A model generated the notes under the pieces. That model made no database searches, was not told where the DNA came from, and saw only the letters and a program-made list of their open reading frames with translations. From assembly GCA_947632485.1 (NCBI GenBank), contig CANRPJ010000014.1, forward strand, positions 1-64,000: DNA of 64,000 bases, in the 5' to 3' direction. The number at the start of each line of letters is the position of its first letter. Positions within the stretch are counted from its first letter, which is position 1. This document shows positions 43,010 through 51,623 of the stretch, one piece after another. Source of the DNA: an uncultured Muribaculaceae bacterium. GTDB taxonomy: Bacteria; Bacteroidota; Bacteroidia; Bacteroidales; Muribaculaceae. Both the position numbers and the translations under genes were made by a program.

Positions 43010-43132
43010 CAACGTGAAAGCCGACGCCGGCATTTGCTGAAAATGCTGACTCCGGCAGGTTCGCCCGCGAACCGTAACACGCAGAAAACGATACCTAAAC
43101 CCTATAAATTAATTAAACAGAACAAAAAATTG

Positions 43133-43172
43133 CAGGGAGGTGATTTGATCCAGCAGCGATGCCGGTTCCCTG
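43133..43172 (+). promoter_or_regulatory. Strong Shine-Dalgarno-like site within a leader hairpin
   Basis: GGAGGTGAT (43136-43144) complements the usual 16S 3' end almost fully, which is rare in a phylum that seldom uses such sites. CAGGGA (43133-43138) can pair with TCCCTG (43167-43172), covering part of it. ATG 43159 lies in the loop, ten codons before and in frame with the chosen rluB start. A translation-control role is inference. Confidence 0.4.
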
Positions 43173-43188
43173 TTATGTAAAAGCAACT

Positions 43189-44673
43189 ATGGAAGAAGAG
43201 AAAAAGCCAAAGCGCCCCCGCATCGGTGCGGGTCTTGGCGGTGCCGTTCGTTCATCGGCCGAACCGCGCTATGAAAAAGTGAACTATCCTGAGCGTCCCG
43301 CTCAGGGCGAGAATCAGAGCTCGTCGGAAGAGCATTCTTCAGGTCAGCGTCCGTATCAACCGCGTCCGTATCAGCCTCGTAGCTACGGCTATCAGCAGCG
43401 TCCCTACCAGAACCGCTATGACCGCGACTATCAGTCGCAGCAGCGTCCTTACTCCGCATCTTCGTCGGATTCAGCTTCGGAGTCGAAGCCTACAGATGGC
43501 GCAGCCGACTCAAGCGCTTCGGAGGAGAAATCTGCAGAGGGAGGCTATCAGCCGCGCCCTTATCAGCCGCGTCCCTATCAGCCTCGCCAGCAGGGTGGTT
43601 ATCAGCAGCGTCCGTATCAGCCGCGTCCCTACGGCCAGCAGCGTCAGCAGGGTGGCTATCAGCAGCGCCCTTATCAGCCGCGTCCCTACGGCCAGCAGCA
43701 GGGCGAGGGCGGCTATCAGCCGCGCCCCTATCAGCCCCGCCAGCAAGGTCAGGGCGGTTATCAGCCGCGCCCCTATGGCCAGCGCCAGCAGGGTCAGGGT
43801 GGCTATCAGCAGCGCCCCTATGGCCAGCAGCGTCAGCAGGGCGGCTATCAGCAGCGCCCTTACGGTCAGCGCCAGCAGGGCTATAAGAAGCAGGGTGCCC
43901 GCTTCATTCCGCGTCCGAAGCAGATAGATTATGTGCTCAACGATGTAGATCCCAACGAACCGGTACGCCTCAACAAGTACATGGCTAATGCCGGTCTGTG
44001 CTCGCGCCGCGAGGCTGATGAATACATCACCACGGGCAAGGTGAAGGTGAATGGTGAGGTAGTGACCGAACTGGGAACCAAGATCACGCGTACCGACGTA
44101 GTGGAATTCGACGATAAGGTGGTGACTCCGGAGCGCAAATGCTACGTGCTGCTCAATAAGCCGAAAGATTGCGTCACTACGAGCGACGATCCCAACGGCC
44201 GCACTACGGTACTCGATATCGTGAAGGGCGCTTGCCAGGAGCGCATCTATCCTGTAGGTCGCCTTGACCGCAACACTACGGGCGTGCTTCTGCTTACCAA
44301 TGACGGCGACCTCGCCTCGAAGCTCACTCACCCGAAATTCGTGAAGAAGAAGATTTACCACGTCTGGACCGACAAGGATATAGCTGAGGAGGATATGCAG
44401 CGGATAGCCGACGGCATTACGCTCGACGACGGCGAGATTCACGCCGACGCCATCAGCTATGTGTCGGAAACTGACCGCAACCAGGCCGGCATCGAGATTC
44501 ATAGCGGCCGCAACCGCATCGTGCGCCGCATATTCGAGAGCCTGGGCTATAGGGTAGTGAAGCTCGACAGGGTATATTTTGCCGGCCTTACGAAGAAGAA
44601 TCTTCCGCGCGGCCGCTGGAGATACCTCACCCAGGAGGAGGTTAACTTCCTTCGCATGGGTTCGTTTGAATAA
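43189..44673 (+). CDS. rluB: RsuA/RluB-family pseudouridine synthase with long repeat-rich N-terminus
   Basis: rRNA pseudouridine synthase of 494 residues. Residues 1 to about 245 are low-complexity and dominated by R-P-Y-Q-P-R and Q-Q-G-G-Y-Q repeats; the S4 RNA-binding domain follows (V-R-L-N-K-Y-M-A-N-A-G-L-C-S-R-R-E-A) and then the catalytic domain with G-R-L-D-R-N-T-T-G-V-L-L-L-T-N-D-G-D. I start at ATG 43189 (M-E-E-E-K-K-P-K-R); ATG 43159 in the same frame is possible. The Arg/Tyr/Gln-rich region is likely disordered and RNA-binding. asnS follows after 12 bases. Confidence 0.9.
   Translation: MEEEKKPKRPRIGAGLGGAVRSSAEPRYEKVNYPERPAQGENQSSSEEHSSGQRPYQPRPYQPRSYGYQQRPYQNRYDRDYQSQQRPYSASSSDSASESKPTDGAADSSASEEKSAEGGYQPRPYQPRPYQPRQQGGYQQRPYQPRPYGQQRQQGGYQQRPYQPRPYGQQQGEGGYQPRPYQPRQQGQGGYQPRPYGQRQQGQGGYQQRPYGQQRQQGGYQQRPYGQRQQGYKKQGARFIPRPKQIDYVLNDVDPNEPVRLNKYMANAGLCSRREADEYITTGKVKVNGEVVTELGTKITRTDVVEFDDKVVTPERKCYVLLNKPKDCVTTSDDPNGRTTVLDIVKGACQERIYPVGRLDRNTTGVLLLTNDGDLASKLTHPKFVKKKIYHVWTDKDIAEEDMQRIADGITLDDGEIHADAISYVSETDRNQAGIEIHSGRNRIVRRIFESLGYRVVKLDRVYFAGLTKKNLPRGRWRYLTQEEVNFLRMGSFE
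43320..43890 (+). repeat. Repetitive Q/R/P/Y/G coding region
   Basis: Imperfect tandem repeats for Q-P-R-P-Y and Q-Q-R-P-Y-G-Q-R-Q-Q-G-G-Y within rluB. At DNA level the units CAGCCGCGTCCCTA and CAGCAGGGTGGCTATCAG recur many times, so unit number is likely variable between strains. Confidence 0.8.
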
Positions 44674-44685
44674 CCGATAGGAGAG

Positions 44686-46080
44686 ATGAAAGAGATTCGA
44701 CGCACGAAGGTGGCCGACATTCTGGCCACCCCCGCCGACTATATCGGCAAGGAAGTGGACGTGAAGGGCTGGGTGCGCACGCGCCGCGGCAACAAGCACG
44801 TGCAGTTCGTGGCGCTCAACGACGGCTCCTCGATCAAGAACCTTCAGATCGTGTTCGATCTTTCAAAGTTCAGCGAGGAGGAGCTGAGCCCGATCACGAC
44901 CGGCGCCAGCATTCATGTGCAGGGTGAGGCGGTGGCCTCTCAGGGCGCCGGGCAGGCTATCGAGGTGCAGGCAAGCGAGCTTGAGATCTACGGCACCGCC
45001 CCGGCCGACTATCCGATGCAGAAGAAAGGCCACACGCTGGAGTTTCTGCGCGAAAAGGCGCATCTGCGTCCGCGCACGAATACGTTTGGAGCCGTGTTCC
45101 GCATTCGCCACGCGTTGGCCTATGCCGTGCATAAATTCTTCAACGACAAAGGTTTCGTATATTTCCATACGCCGCTGATCACGGCATCAGACTGCGAAGG
45201 TGCCGGAGCAATGTTTCAGGTGACCACGCTCGACCCGGCCGATCCTCCGCGCAAGGAAGATGGCTCGGTTGACTATTCTCAGGATTTCTTCGGCAAACCG
45301 GCGAGCCTAACCGTATCGGGTCAGCTTGAGGGAGAGCTCGGAGCTACGGCTCTCGGCTGCATCTATACCTTTGGCCCGACCTTCCGCGCCGAGCGCTCGA
45401 ATACGCCGCGCCATCTGTCGGAGTTCTGGATGATTGAGCCGGAAATGGCCTTCTACGAGATAGCCGACAATATGGATCTGGCCGAGGAGTTCATAAAATA
45501 TTGCGTGAACTATGCGCTGGAGAATTGCGCCGACGATATCCAGTTCCTCAACGATATGTTTGACAAGACGCTGATCGATACGCTGAAGTTCGTGACTCAT
45601 AACGACTTTGTCCGTCTCACCTATTCCGAGGGTGTCAAGATTCTCGAGGAGAGCGGTAAGAAGTTTGAGTTCCCGGTGTATTGGGGTGTGGATCTTGCAT
45701 CTGAGCATGAGCGCTACCTCGTAGAGGAGCATTTCAAGAAGCCCGTGATCCTGACTGACTATCCGAAGGAGATCAAGGCCTTCTATATGAAGCTCAACGA
45801 TGATGGCAAGACGGTGCGCGCCATGGACGTGCTCTTCCCCAAAATCGGTGAGATTATCGGCGGTTCGCAGCGTGAAGAGAACCTTGAGAAGCTTGAGGGC
45901 CGCATCAAGGAGCTTGGTCTGACCGGTATGGACTGGTATGTGGATACCCGGCGCTACGGCACGGTGCCTCACAGCGGTTTCGGTCTCGGTTTCGAGCGAT
46001 TGGTGCTCTTCGTGACCGGTATGCAGAATATCCGTGACGTGATTCCCTTCCCGCGCTATCCGAATAATTGCGAGTTCTGA
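44686..46080 (+). CDS. asnS: Asparaginyl-tRNA synthetase
   Basis: Class IIb aminoacyl-tRNA synthetase charging tRNA-Asn; 464 residues. N-terminal OB anticodon-binding fold ([11 protein letters not shown]), motif 2 [15 protein letters not shown] near residue 225, and motif 3 G-F-G-L-G-F-E-R-L near 435. S-N-T-P-R-H-L and the absence of an AspRS insertion support Asn. Second gene of the rluB transcript; the next gene starts 2 bases after its stop. Confidence 0.96.
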   Translation: MKEIRRTKVADILATPADYIGKEVDVKGWVRTRRGNKHVQFVALNDGSSIKNLQIVFDLSKFSEEELSPITTGASIHVQGEAVASQGAGQAIEVQASELEIYGTAPADYPMQKKGHTLEFLREKAHLRPRTNTFGAVFRIRHALAYAVHKFFNDKGFVYFHTPLITASDCEGAGAMFQVTTLDPADPPRKEDGSVDYSQDFFGKPASLTVSGQLEGELGATALGCIYTFGPTFRAERSNTPRHLSEFWMIEPEMAFYEIADNMDLAEEFIKYCVNYALENCADDIQFLNDMFDKTLIDTLKFVTHNDFVRLTYSEGVKILEESGKKFEFPVYWGVDLASEHERYLVEEHFKKPVILTDYPKEIKAFYMKLNDDGKTVRAMDVLFPKIGEIIGGSQREENLEKLEGRIKELGLTGMDWYVDTRRYGTVPHSGFGLGFERLVLFVTGMQNIRDVIPFPRYPNNCEF

Positions 46081-46081
46081 T

Positions 46082-47293
46082 TTGCGCCGCCTTTTGACTC
46101 TTATCGCCGCTATATGCTGCCTGACCCTTACGGGCCAGGCAGCTGAGCGCGATTCCCTTACGGTAAGCCTGATTACCTGCTGGCCAGGCCCCGAGATTTA
46201 TGAGCTCGAGGGTCATGAGGCCTTGCGCATACGCTCGTCGGAGGGCACGGACTCGGTGTGGAACTACGGATTGTTTGATTTCTCGGAGCCGAACTTCGTG
46301 TACCGCTTTGTGAAGGGTCAGACCGACTATAAGCTCGGCGCTTATCCCTTCGCCTGGTTTATGCCTTCATATATGGCTCAGAACCGGCAGGTGGTGGAGC
46401 AGGAGCTTGCGCTGACTCAAGATGAGGCCCACAGGCTGCGGGAGATTCTGCGCCACAAGGCGCTACCGCAAAATGCACGCTATCGCTATAAGTATCTGAC
46501 CGATAACTGCGCCACCCGCCTGCTGGTGAATCTCGATTCGGCGGCAGGAAGCCCGATAAGCTATCCCGATACGGTGGCTTTCGGCACCTATCGGAATGCA
46601 ATGCGCTTCTATCATGCCAATTATCCCTGGTATCAGTTTGGTATCGACCTGGCGCTCGGAGCGGGTATTGACCGCAAGATTTCGGCACGCGACGAGATGT
46701 TTGCTCCCGTGAGGCTTGCTGAGCTTGCCCAGGGTGCGAAATTTGCCGACGGGCGCGATCTGGTAAGGCAGAATCGGGTGCTTTTCGAAGGCGCCGATGC
46801 AAAGCTGCCTCCTACGAAATGGTGGGCCGGCCCGTTGCTATGGAGCTGGGTGGTGCTGGCTATCAGTTTGGTAGTATGCATGATAGATCTGAGGCGGGGC
46901 AAGATGTTCCGGCTCTGGTATAGTCTGTGGTTTCTGCTGACCGGTGTTGCCGGATTGCTGGTAACCTTCCTGGTGGTAATCTCCTCTCATGAGGCTACCT
47001 CGCCTAATGTGCTGATTCTCTGGCTTAATCCGATAGGCCTGCTATTGGCTGCCGGATTATGGTGGCGCAAGCTTGCTGTGGCAGAGATAATTCTTGCCGG
47101 TATCAATGCGCTTGCCACCGGTCTTCTGCTGCTCGTGTGGGCATTTCAGGCACAAAGCGCTAACCCGGCCTTTTTTCCGCTGATGGCGGTGAGTGTAGTT
47201 CTGTCAATCACTGTTATAATTCTTGAACGCCGGCTCCCGAGCAAGAAGCCGGCTCCTGCGCGGAAACGCAATCAGCCGCGCCGCAAACGATGA
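46082..47293 (+). CDS. Lnb-like/DUF4105 membrane protein (candidate lipoprotein N-acyltransferase)
   Basis: Membrane protein of 403 residues: signal peptide, a periplasmic Lnb N-terminal (formerly DUF4105) domain (about 25-260), then a helical C-terminal half with about five membrane segments and a basic tail (K-P-A-P-A-R-K-R-N). Likely catalytic residues are H in G-H-E-A-L-R near residue 46 and C in T-D-N-C-A-T-R near 143. Lnb-type proteins are reported to N-acylate lipoproteins where Lnt is absent; assigning that role here is inference. The start is TTG 46082, 2 bases after asnS, so coupling to asnS is likely. It overlaps the next gene by 4 bases. Confidence 0.75.
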   Translation: MRRLLTLIAAICCLTLTGQAAERDSLTVSLITCWPGPEIYELEGHEALRIRSSEGTDSVWNYGLFDFSEPNFVYRFVKGQTDYKLGAYPFAWFMPSYMAQNRQVVEQELALTQDEAHRLREILRHKALPQNARYRYKYLTDNCATRLLVNLDSAAGSPISYPDTVAFGTYRNAMRFYHANYPWYQFGIDLALGAGIDRKISARDEMFAPVRLAELAQGAKFADGRDLVRQNRVLFEGADAKLPPTKWWAGPLLWSWVVLAISLVVCMIDLRRGKMFRLWYSLWFLLTGVAGLLVTFLVVISSHEATSPNVLILWLNPIGLLLAAGLWWRKLAVAEIILAGINALATGLLLLVWAFQAQSANPAFFPLMAVSVVLSITVIILERRLPSKKPAPARKRNQPRRKR

Positions 47294-48873
47294 AGAGAAT
47301 CTTTCTGAGCGTCATTTCGGCGCTAATCCTTGCTTCCGCCTCAGCACTCGGTTCGCGTCCGAAATTAGTGCTGACAATTGTGGTAGATCAGCTTCGTACC
47401 GACATGCTCGAGCGGCTCTCACCAGATTTCCGGGCCGATGGCTTCCGGCGTCTGATGGAGAAAGGAGCGTGGATCCGCGATGTAGATTTCGGTGCTCCCC
47501 GCCTTGACGCCGCTTCGGCCACGGCAGTAGTGTTTACCGGGGCTTATCCCTATGCTACCGGAATAACTTCCGCCGAAATCTATGACACAGAGGCGCGGCG
47601 CACGCGTAAGGTGCTGGAGGATCCCGGAACGATTGGTAATTTCACGTCGGAAAATTTCTCTCCGGCCGCCTTGCTGCTGTCGACCGTAAGCGATGAGCTG
47701 GCGATTGACGGCGCCGGACTGGGCGCGGTATATGCCGTTGCTCCCGATCCGCAGCAGGCGATAGTGATGGCCGGCCATGCGGGCAACTCCGCCTTCTGGA
47801 TTAACGACAATACGGGTAAATGGGCTACCACGACGTACTATAAAGACGTGCCGCAGTCGATATCGCAGCGCAACTACAAGCAGGCCGTGGCAAGCAGGAT
47901 CGACACCATGCAGTGGAAGCCGCTGAAAGACCTGAACCTTTATAAGGGGCTCCCGGCCCAGAAGCAGTATTATCCCTTCCGGCACACCTTCCCTCACAGT
48001 GATCGCGAGGCTTACAGGCGCTTCCTTGCCTCGCCTCTGGGTAATCGGGAGGTGACGGACGTGGCTGTGGAATTGCTTCAGAGCCTGAACTTAGGCAAGA
48101 GGGGTGACGCTCTGGATATGCTCTCCGTGGGGCTTACGGCGGCTCCATACAAATATGTGAAAGACGGTGACTACCGGCTGGAGCTGCAGGATACCTACCT
48201 GCGTCTCGATGCCGATATTGCCCGCCTCCTGAACGCTGCCGATAAGGCTGTAGGGCTTGAGAATGTGGTGGTAATGTTGGCCTCTACAGGCTATTATGAC
48301 GATGCTACGATCGATGATGAGAAATACCGGGTTCCTACGGGCGATTTCTCTACCAAACGCGCGGAATCGCTTCTGAATGCTTATCTTTCTGCCAAGCATG
48401 GCGCCGGCGACTATGTGGCGGCTTTCGTGGGGCAACAGCTTTATCTCGACCATAAGGCGATTGAGGATAAAAGGCTCGAACCTACGGAGGTAGCCGCCGA
48501 TGCACGGAGTTTCCTCACGCGCATGAGCGGTGTGGCAGATGCATATACCTATGCGGAGATCCTTGCTCAGGCCACCCCGCGCCTTCAGTCAGTGCGTCGC
48601 GGTCTGGATGCCCGCACTGCGGGCGATATATATGTGGAGTTTTCCCCGGGCTGGAATGTGGTAGATGATAATGTTTACCCTGTAGTGAAGCGTCCGGTGA
48701 GGAGCACGATTGCTTCAACGCCTGCTTTTTTTATGAGCAAGGCGGTGGCTCCGCAGGTGATCAGTAGTCCTGTTGCGGCCCCTTCGCTCGCTCCCACGCT
48801 GTCGGAGCTTCTCGGTCTGCGTTTCCCTAACGGGGCGGAAGAGCGCCCGATACAGCTCGTCGGGACGCGCTAA
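47290..48873 (+). CDS. Alkaline-phosphatase-superfamily pseudoenzyme
   Basis: Exported protein of 527 residues (signal peptide M-K-R-I-F-L-S-V-I-S...). It aligns by eye to the type I phosphodiesterase/PafA group: V-V-D-Q-L-R-T-D-M-L at the start, F-T-G-A-Y-P at the nucleophile helix and M-A-G-H-A-G-N-S-A-F-W midway. However, the nucleophile position is Val (S-A-T-A-V-V-F-T-G), the usual metal-binding A-D-H-G reads A-S-T-G (near residue 336), the S-x-D-Y-x-G-H motif reads T-A-A-P-Y-K-Y, and no late His ligand is seen. It is thus probably a non-catalytic periplasmic partner. It overlaps the Lnb-like gene by 4 bases. Confidence 0.75.
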   Translation: MKRIFLSVISALILASASALGSRPKLVLTIVVDQLRTDMLERLSPDFRADGFRRLMEKGAWIRDVDFGAPRLDAASATAVVFTGAYPYATGITSAEIYDTEARRTRKVLEDPGTIGNFTSENFSPAALLLSTVSDELAIDGAGLGAVYAVAPDPQQAIVMAGHAGNSAFWINDNTGKWATTTYYKDVPQSISQRNYKQAVASRIDTMQWKPLKDLNLYKGLPAQKQYYPFRHTFPHSDREAYRRFLASPLGNREVTDVAVELLQSLNLGKRGDALDMLSVGLTAAPYKYVKDGDYRLELQDTYLRLDADIARLLNAADKAVGLENVVVMLASTGYYDDATIDDEKYRVPTGDFSTKRAESLLNAYLSAKHGAGDYVAAFVGQQLYLDHKAIEDKRLEPTEVAADARSFLTRMSGVADAYTYAEILAQATPRLQSVRRGLDARTAGDIYVEFSPGWNVVDDNVYPVVKRPVRSTIASTPAFFMSKAVAPQVISSPVAAPSLAPTLSELLGLRFPNGAEERPIQLVGTR

Positions 48874-48884
48874 TCTCCGAAAAA

Positions 48885-48965
48885 TCCCTCATTGAGGGAT
48901 AAAATCGGCACAAAACGTCCCTCATTAAGGGACAAAATCGGCGCAAAATGTCCCTCATTGAGGGA
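48885..48965. repeat. Three palindromes phased at exactly 33 bp
   Basis: TCCCTCATTGAGGGA at 48885-48899, TCCCTCATTAAGGGA at 48918-48932 and TCCCTCATTGAGGGA at 48951-48965, with similar spacers (AAAATCGGC-rCAAAA). Spacing is 33 bases, about three helical turns. The third is followed by TTTTTT and can end the upstream transcript. Confidence 0.9.
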
Positions 48966-48971
48966 TTTTTT
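48952..48971 (+). terminator. Intrinsic terminator from the third palindrome
   Basis: CCCTCA-T-TGAGGG followed by ATTTTTT. It ends the rluB-asnS-Lnb-like-pseudophosphatase transcript. A TAATTTAG sequence just after it (48973-48980) may be the -7 box of the ATPase gene. Confidence 0.55.
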
Positions 48972-49001
48972 GTAATTTAGCGGAAAATAGCATTGCATCA
49001 T

Positions 49002-50180
49002 ATGATAGACTATTCTCTTATAAGCTTCATGGAGGAGAGACTGAAAAACACTCCAATGGTTTTCAGTCGCTATATGTATGATCGTATAAACTGGAGCAGC
49101 AGGCTAATAGGATTGACCGGCCCCCGTGGGGTAGGAAAATCGACCATGATGCTACAATATATGCTGCAACAGTCGTCGAGAAAGGATATGCTGTATGTGG
49201 CAGCTGACCATATGTGGTTTGCTACCCATTCTTTAGTAGAGCTTGCCGATGAGTTCGTGAAGTATGGAGGGAAATGGCTTTGCATTGATGAAGCTCACCG
49301 GTATGAAGGGTGGTCGCGTGAGATAAAGCAGATATATGACGGTCACCCTAATCTTAAGATTGCCTTCACCGGCTCGTCTGTGCTCGATATAAATAGGGGT
49401 GAGGCGGATTTGAGCAGAAGAGCTGTCATGTACCATATGCAGGGTCTTTCATTTAGGGAATATCTTGAAATGTTCCATTCTATTTCTGCTCCGCTGTTAG
49501 ATCTGGAAAGCATATTGACAGGGGATGTCAATCTTCCCGATAATCTTGCCCATCCTCTTCCGTATTTCAGGCAATATCTCTCCGAAGGCTACTATCCCTT
49601 TTTTATAGAGGGCGATTTGGACAGAAGGATTCAGCAGATAGTGAGTCTCACAGTGGAAAGAGATATTCCTATGTATGCCGAGATGAAGGTTTCTACTGCG
49701 AGAAAGCTGAAGCAAATGTTAGGCGTAGTAGCAGCATCAGCACCATATAAACCCAGTGCAGATAATCTTGCACAGGAGATAAAAATAAGCAAGAACAATG
49801 TGAATGATTATCTCTTGTGGCTCGAGAAAGCGGGCATGATCGGACAGCTGCGTGATGATACTGGAGGCATGCGTGGGTTGGGAAAAGTGGAAAAGGTATA
49901 TGTAGATAATCCGACGTTGATGACGGTTCTATCCGGAGGATCTCCGAATGTCGGTAATCTGCGCGAAACGTTCTTCTATAATCAGTTGCGGGTAAACTAT
50001 GATTTGACAGCTTCTAAAGTTTCTGATTTCAGGATCAATGATTTAACTTTTGAGATAGGAGGAAGGAATAAGAGTCAGAGGCAGCTACGCGATGTAAGAC
50101 AGGGATATGTGGTAAAAGACGATATAGAATATCGCCACGACAATATAATTCCGCTATACCTTTTCGGGCTTACCTACTGA
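49002..50180 (+). CDS. AAA ATPase with DUF4143 domain
   Basis: P-loop ATPase of 392 residues from the AAA_14/DUF4143 family abundant in Bacteroidetes and often on variable loci. Start ATG 49002; the TTG three codons upstream is less likely. Walker A G-P-R-G-V-G-K-S-T near residue 41, Walker B W-L-C-I-D-E-A-H near 91, sensor I-A-F-T-G-S-S near 118, then a winged-helix-like segment and a DUF4143 C-terminal domain (T-F-E-I-G-G-R-N-K-S). The nuclease-like C-terminal core is present. Function is unknown; three phased palindromes precede it, and base composition is more A/T-rich than that of the upstream operon. Confidence 0.85.
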   Translation: MIDYSLISFMEERLKNTPMVFSRYMYDRINWSSRLIGLTGPRGVGKSTMMLQYMLQQSSRKDMLYVAADHMWFATHSLVELADEFVKYGGKWLCIDEAHRYEGWSREIKQIYDGHPNLKIAFTGSSVLDINRGEADLSRRAVMYHMQGLSFREYLEMFHSISAPLLDLESILTGDVNLPDNLAHPLPYFRQYLSEGYYPFFIEGDLDRRIQQIVSLTVERDIPMYAEMKVSTARKLKQMLGVVAASAPYKPSADNLAQEIKISKNNVNDYLLWLEKAGMIGQLRDDTGGMRGLGKVEKVYVDNPTLMTVLSGGSPNVGNLRETFFYNQLRVNYDLTASKVSDFRINDLTFEIGGRNKSQRQLRDVRQGYVVKDDIEYRHDNIIPLYLFGLTY

Positions 50181-50198
50181 GGAGATGAAAGAGATAAA

Positions 50199-50891
50199 TT
50201 AGCTGAAGAGCATGAGGGCGATGCCGGGGAGGTTGTTGAAGATGTGCATTGCCAGACCCCAGCCGAATCCTATGTTGACTCTTAAGTAAGCGCATGAACA
50301 GCCGGCAAAGAATGGTGCCAGACAGGTTACAAGAGCATAGGGTAACAGCGTCCAACTGAGCACGCTGAAGGCCATCAGGTGAGCCATACCGAAGGCGATC
50401 GTGGTAATCCAGATTGCAGGGATTTGCCAACAAGCTTTCTTTTTGCTCCAGAATTGATTCGTGGTCAGAAAATAGATAGCACAGAAGATGGCAATGGCTA
50501 TTCCGATGCATATGAGCCACATGGCGATACCGGCTGTCTTGCTATGAGAGAATGCTGGGAACAACGCCACGCACGCGCAACTCACCGCCACCGAGAAGCG
50601 CTTGAATGAGAGACCGAAGCGGAACAGGAGTTCCTCGAACACGGGAGCAATTATACCAACCATCAGGAGGGCGCCTAACAGACCTCTCGACGCTACGGTC
50701 ACCGTGGGGTCGCCTCCGAATGCGGTAAGCTCGCCGGGCTCAATTCCGAATCGGCCGTAGATTGCCACACAGGCAACCATAAGGATTGATACAATTATTC
50801 TTGTGACGAACCAGAATAGCGCAGCATAGCCCACTATCCATTTCCGGGTATGAGTTTTGTAGTCCTCGTTGCGGGAGAGAATGAATTTCAT
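50199..50891 (-). CDS. CPBP-family intramembrane metalloprotease
   Basis: Integral membrane protein of 230 residues with about six hydrophobic segments. CPBP (Abi/CAAX-like) motifs are present: E-E-L-L-F-R in P-V-F-E-E-L-L-F-R-F near residue 85, H in F-G-M-A-H-L-M near 170, and H in M-H-I-F-N-N near 215. These form the predicted metal/catalytic site for cleavage within the membrane or for prenyl-protein processing. Substrate unknown. It converges with the AAA gene with an 18-base gap and lies downstream of higA in the same direction. Confidence 0.83.
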   Translation of the reverse strand: MKFILSRNEDYKTHTRKWIVGYAALFWFVTRIIVSILMVACVAIYGRFGIEPGELTAFGGDPTVTVASRGLLGALLMVGIIAPVFEELLFRFGLSFKRFSVAVSCACVALFPAFSHSKTAGIAMWLICIGIAIAIFCAIYFLTTNQFWSKKKACWQIPAIWITTIAFGMAHLMAFSVLSWTLLPYALVTCLAPFFAGCSCAYLRVNIGFGWGLAMHIFNNLPGIALMLFS

Positions 50892-50943
50892 TTTAGTTGA
50901 AGCTGTATAGGGTTTATGAAATAAGATGTTAATAAGCTATCAT

Positions 50944-51291
50944 TCAGAGAGAAGCGACTATTTTTCTGATACGACTAATACGCTCCATGAAAGATGGATT
51001 GGATCTGGCAACCTGTTTGTTATAGTCAGACTGAATTCTCAGCCAAATGTCGGCATCAATGCCCAGTGCAGCTTCAAGGAGAAGAGCAAATTCTGTAGTT
51101 ACAGCACGTTTGCCATTTAGCACAGCATTAAGTGCCGACGGAGGCACACCAATTTCCGCGGCAAGCTCCTTTTGAGTAATGCCGCGATACTCAATCTCGT
51201 CTTTAATCATCTCTCCAGGGTGAATCAGCTGACTGGGTACAAGATTGTTGGCTATCATATTGGGATCAATTCCTTTTATCTTTATTTTCAT
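50944..51291 (-). CDS. higA: HigA-type antitoxin (XRE family)
   Basis: DNA-binding antitoxin of 115 residues. Start ATG 51291 (M-K-I-K-I-K-G-I-D-P) lies 4 bases after the toxin gene. The segment H-P-G-E-M-I-K-D-E-I-E-Y-R-G-I-T-Q-K-E is the HigA signature; the helix-turn-helix runs through L-A-A-E-I-G-V-P-P-S-A-L-N-A-V-L-N-G-K-R. HigA neutralises HigB and represses the operon. The order toxin then antitoxin is the normal order for higBA. Confidence 0.9.
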   Translation of the reverse strand: MKIKIKGIDPNMIANNLVPSQLIHPGEMIKDEIEYRGITQKELAAEIGVPPSALNAVLNGKRAVTTEFALLLEAALGIDADIWLRIQSDYNKQVARSNPSFMERISRIRKIVASL

Positions 51292-51295
51292 AACT

Positions 51296-51613
51296 TTACT
51301 TATAGTGGTTTGAAAGTTCGACCACATTGCAGATGGTCAATATCGGTTTTTCTTTATTGATTGAAATCGTAAATTCCACTCTATATTGGTTATTAACTCT
51401 TATTGATGACCTTCCGGCCTTATCTCCGATTAGTACTTCGTAGTTGAGTGACTTAATCTGCCATAATGTCTCAATTGAAGGTGCTGCAATCAGAAAGCGT
51501 ATGGCCTTTTGGTAGCGGCGGACGATATCAGGCTGGTAGCGATGTTTCTTATCGCTACATTTGCCATCTTCGTAAAGCTGCCGCAAATACTCTTCAGCAT
51601 AGGTCACTATCAT
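51296..51613 (-). CDS. RelE/ParE-superfamily toxin (HigB-like)
   Basis: Toxin of 105 residues, probably a ribosome-dependent mRNA interferase of the HigB type. I start at ATG 51613 (M-I-V-T-Y-A-E-E-Y-L), just after the GH31 stop. Features are the helical N-terminus, L-N-Y-E-V-L-I-G-D-K-A-G-R-S-S-I-R, and the beta strand Y-R-V-E-F-T-I, with a His near the C-terminus (E-L-S-N-H-Y). Only 10 bases separate it from the GH31 gene. Confidence 0.85.
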   Translation of the reverse strand: MIVTYAEEYLRQLYEDGKCSDKKHRYQPDIVRRYQKAIRFLIAAPSIETLWQIKSLNYEVLIGDKAGRSSIRVNNQYRVEFTISINKEKPILTICNVVELSNHYK

Positions 51614-51623
51614 ACAATAATAC

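Noticed and set aside
48885..48965. CRISPR array
   Set aside because: Only three 15-base palindromic units with near-identical 18-base spacers; CRISPR spacers would be unique and longer, and no cas genes are present.
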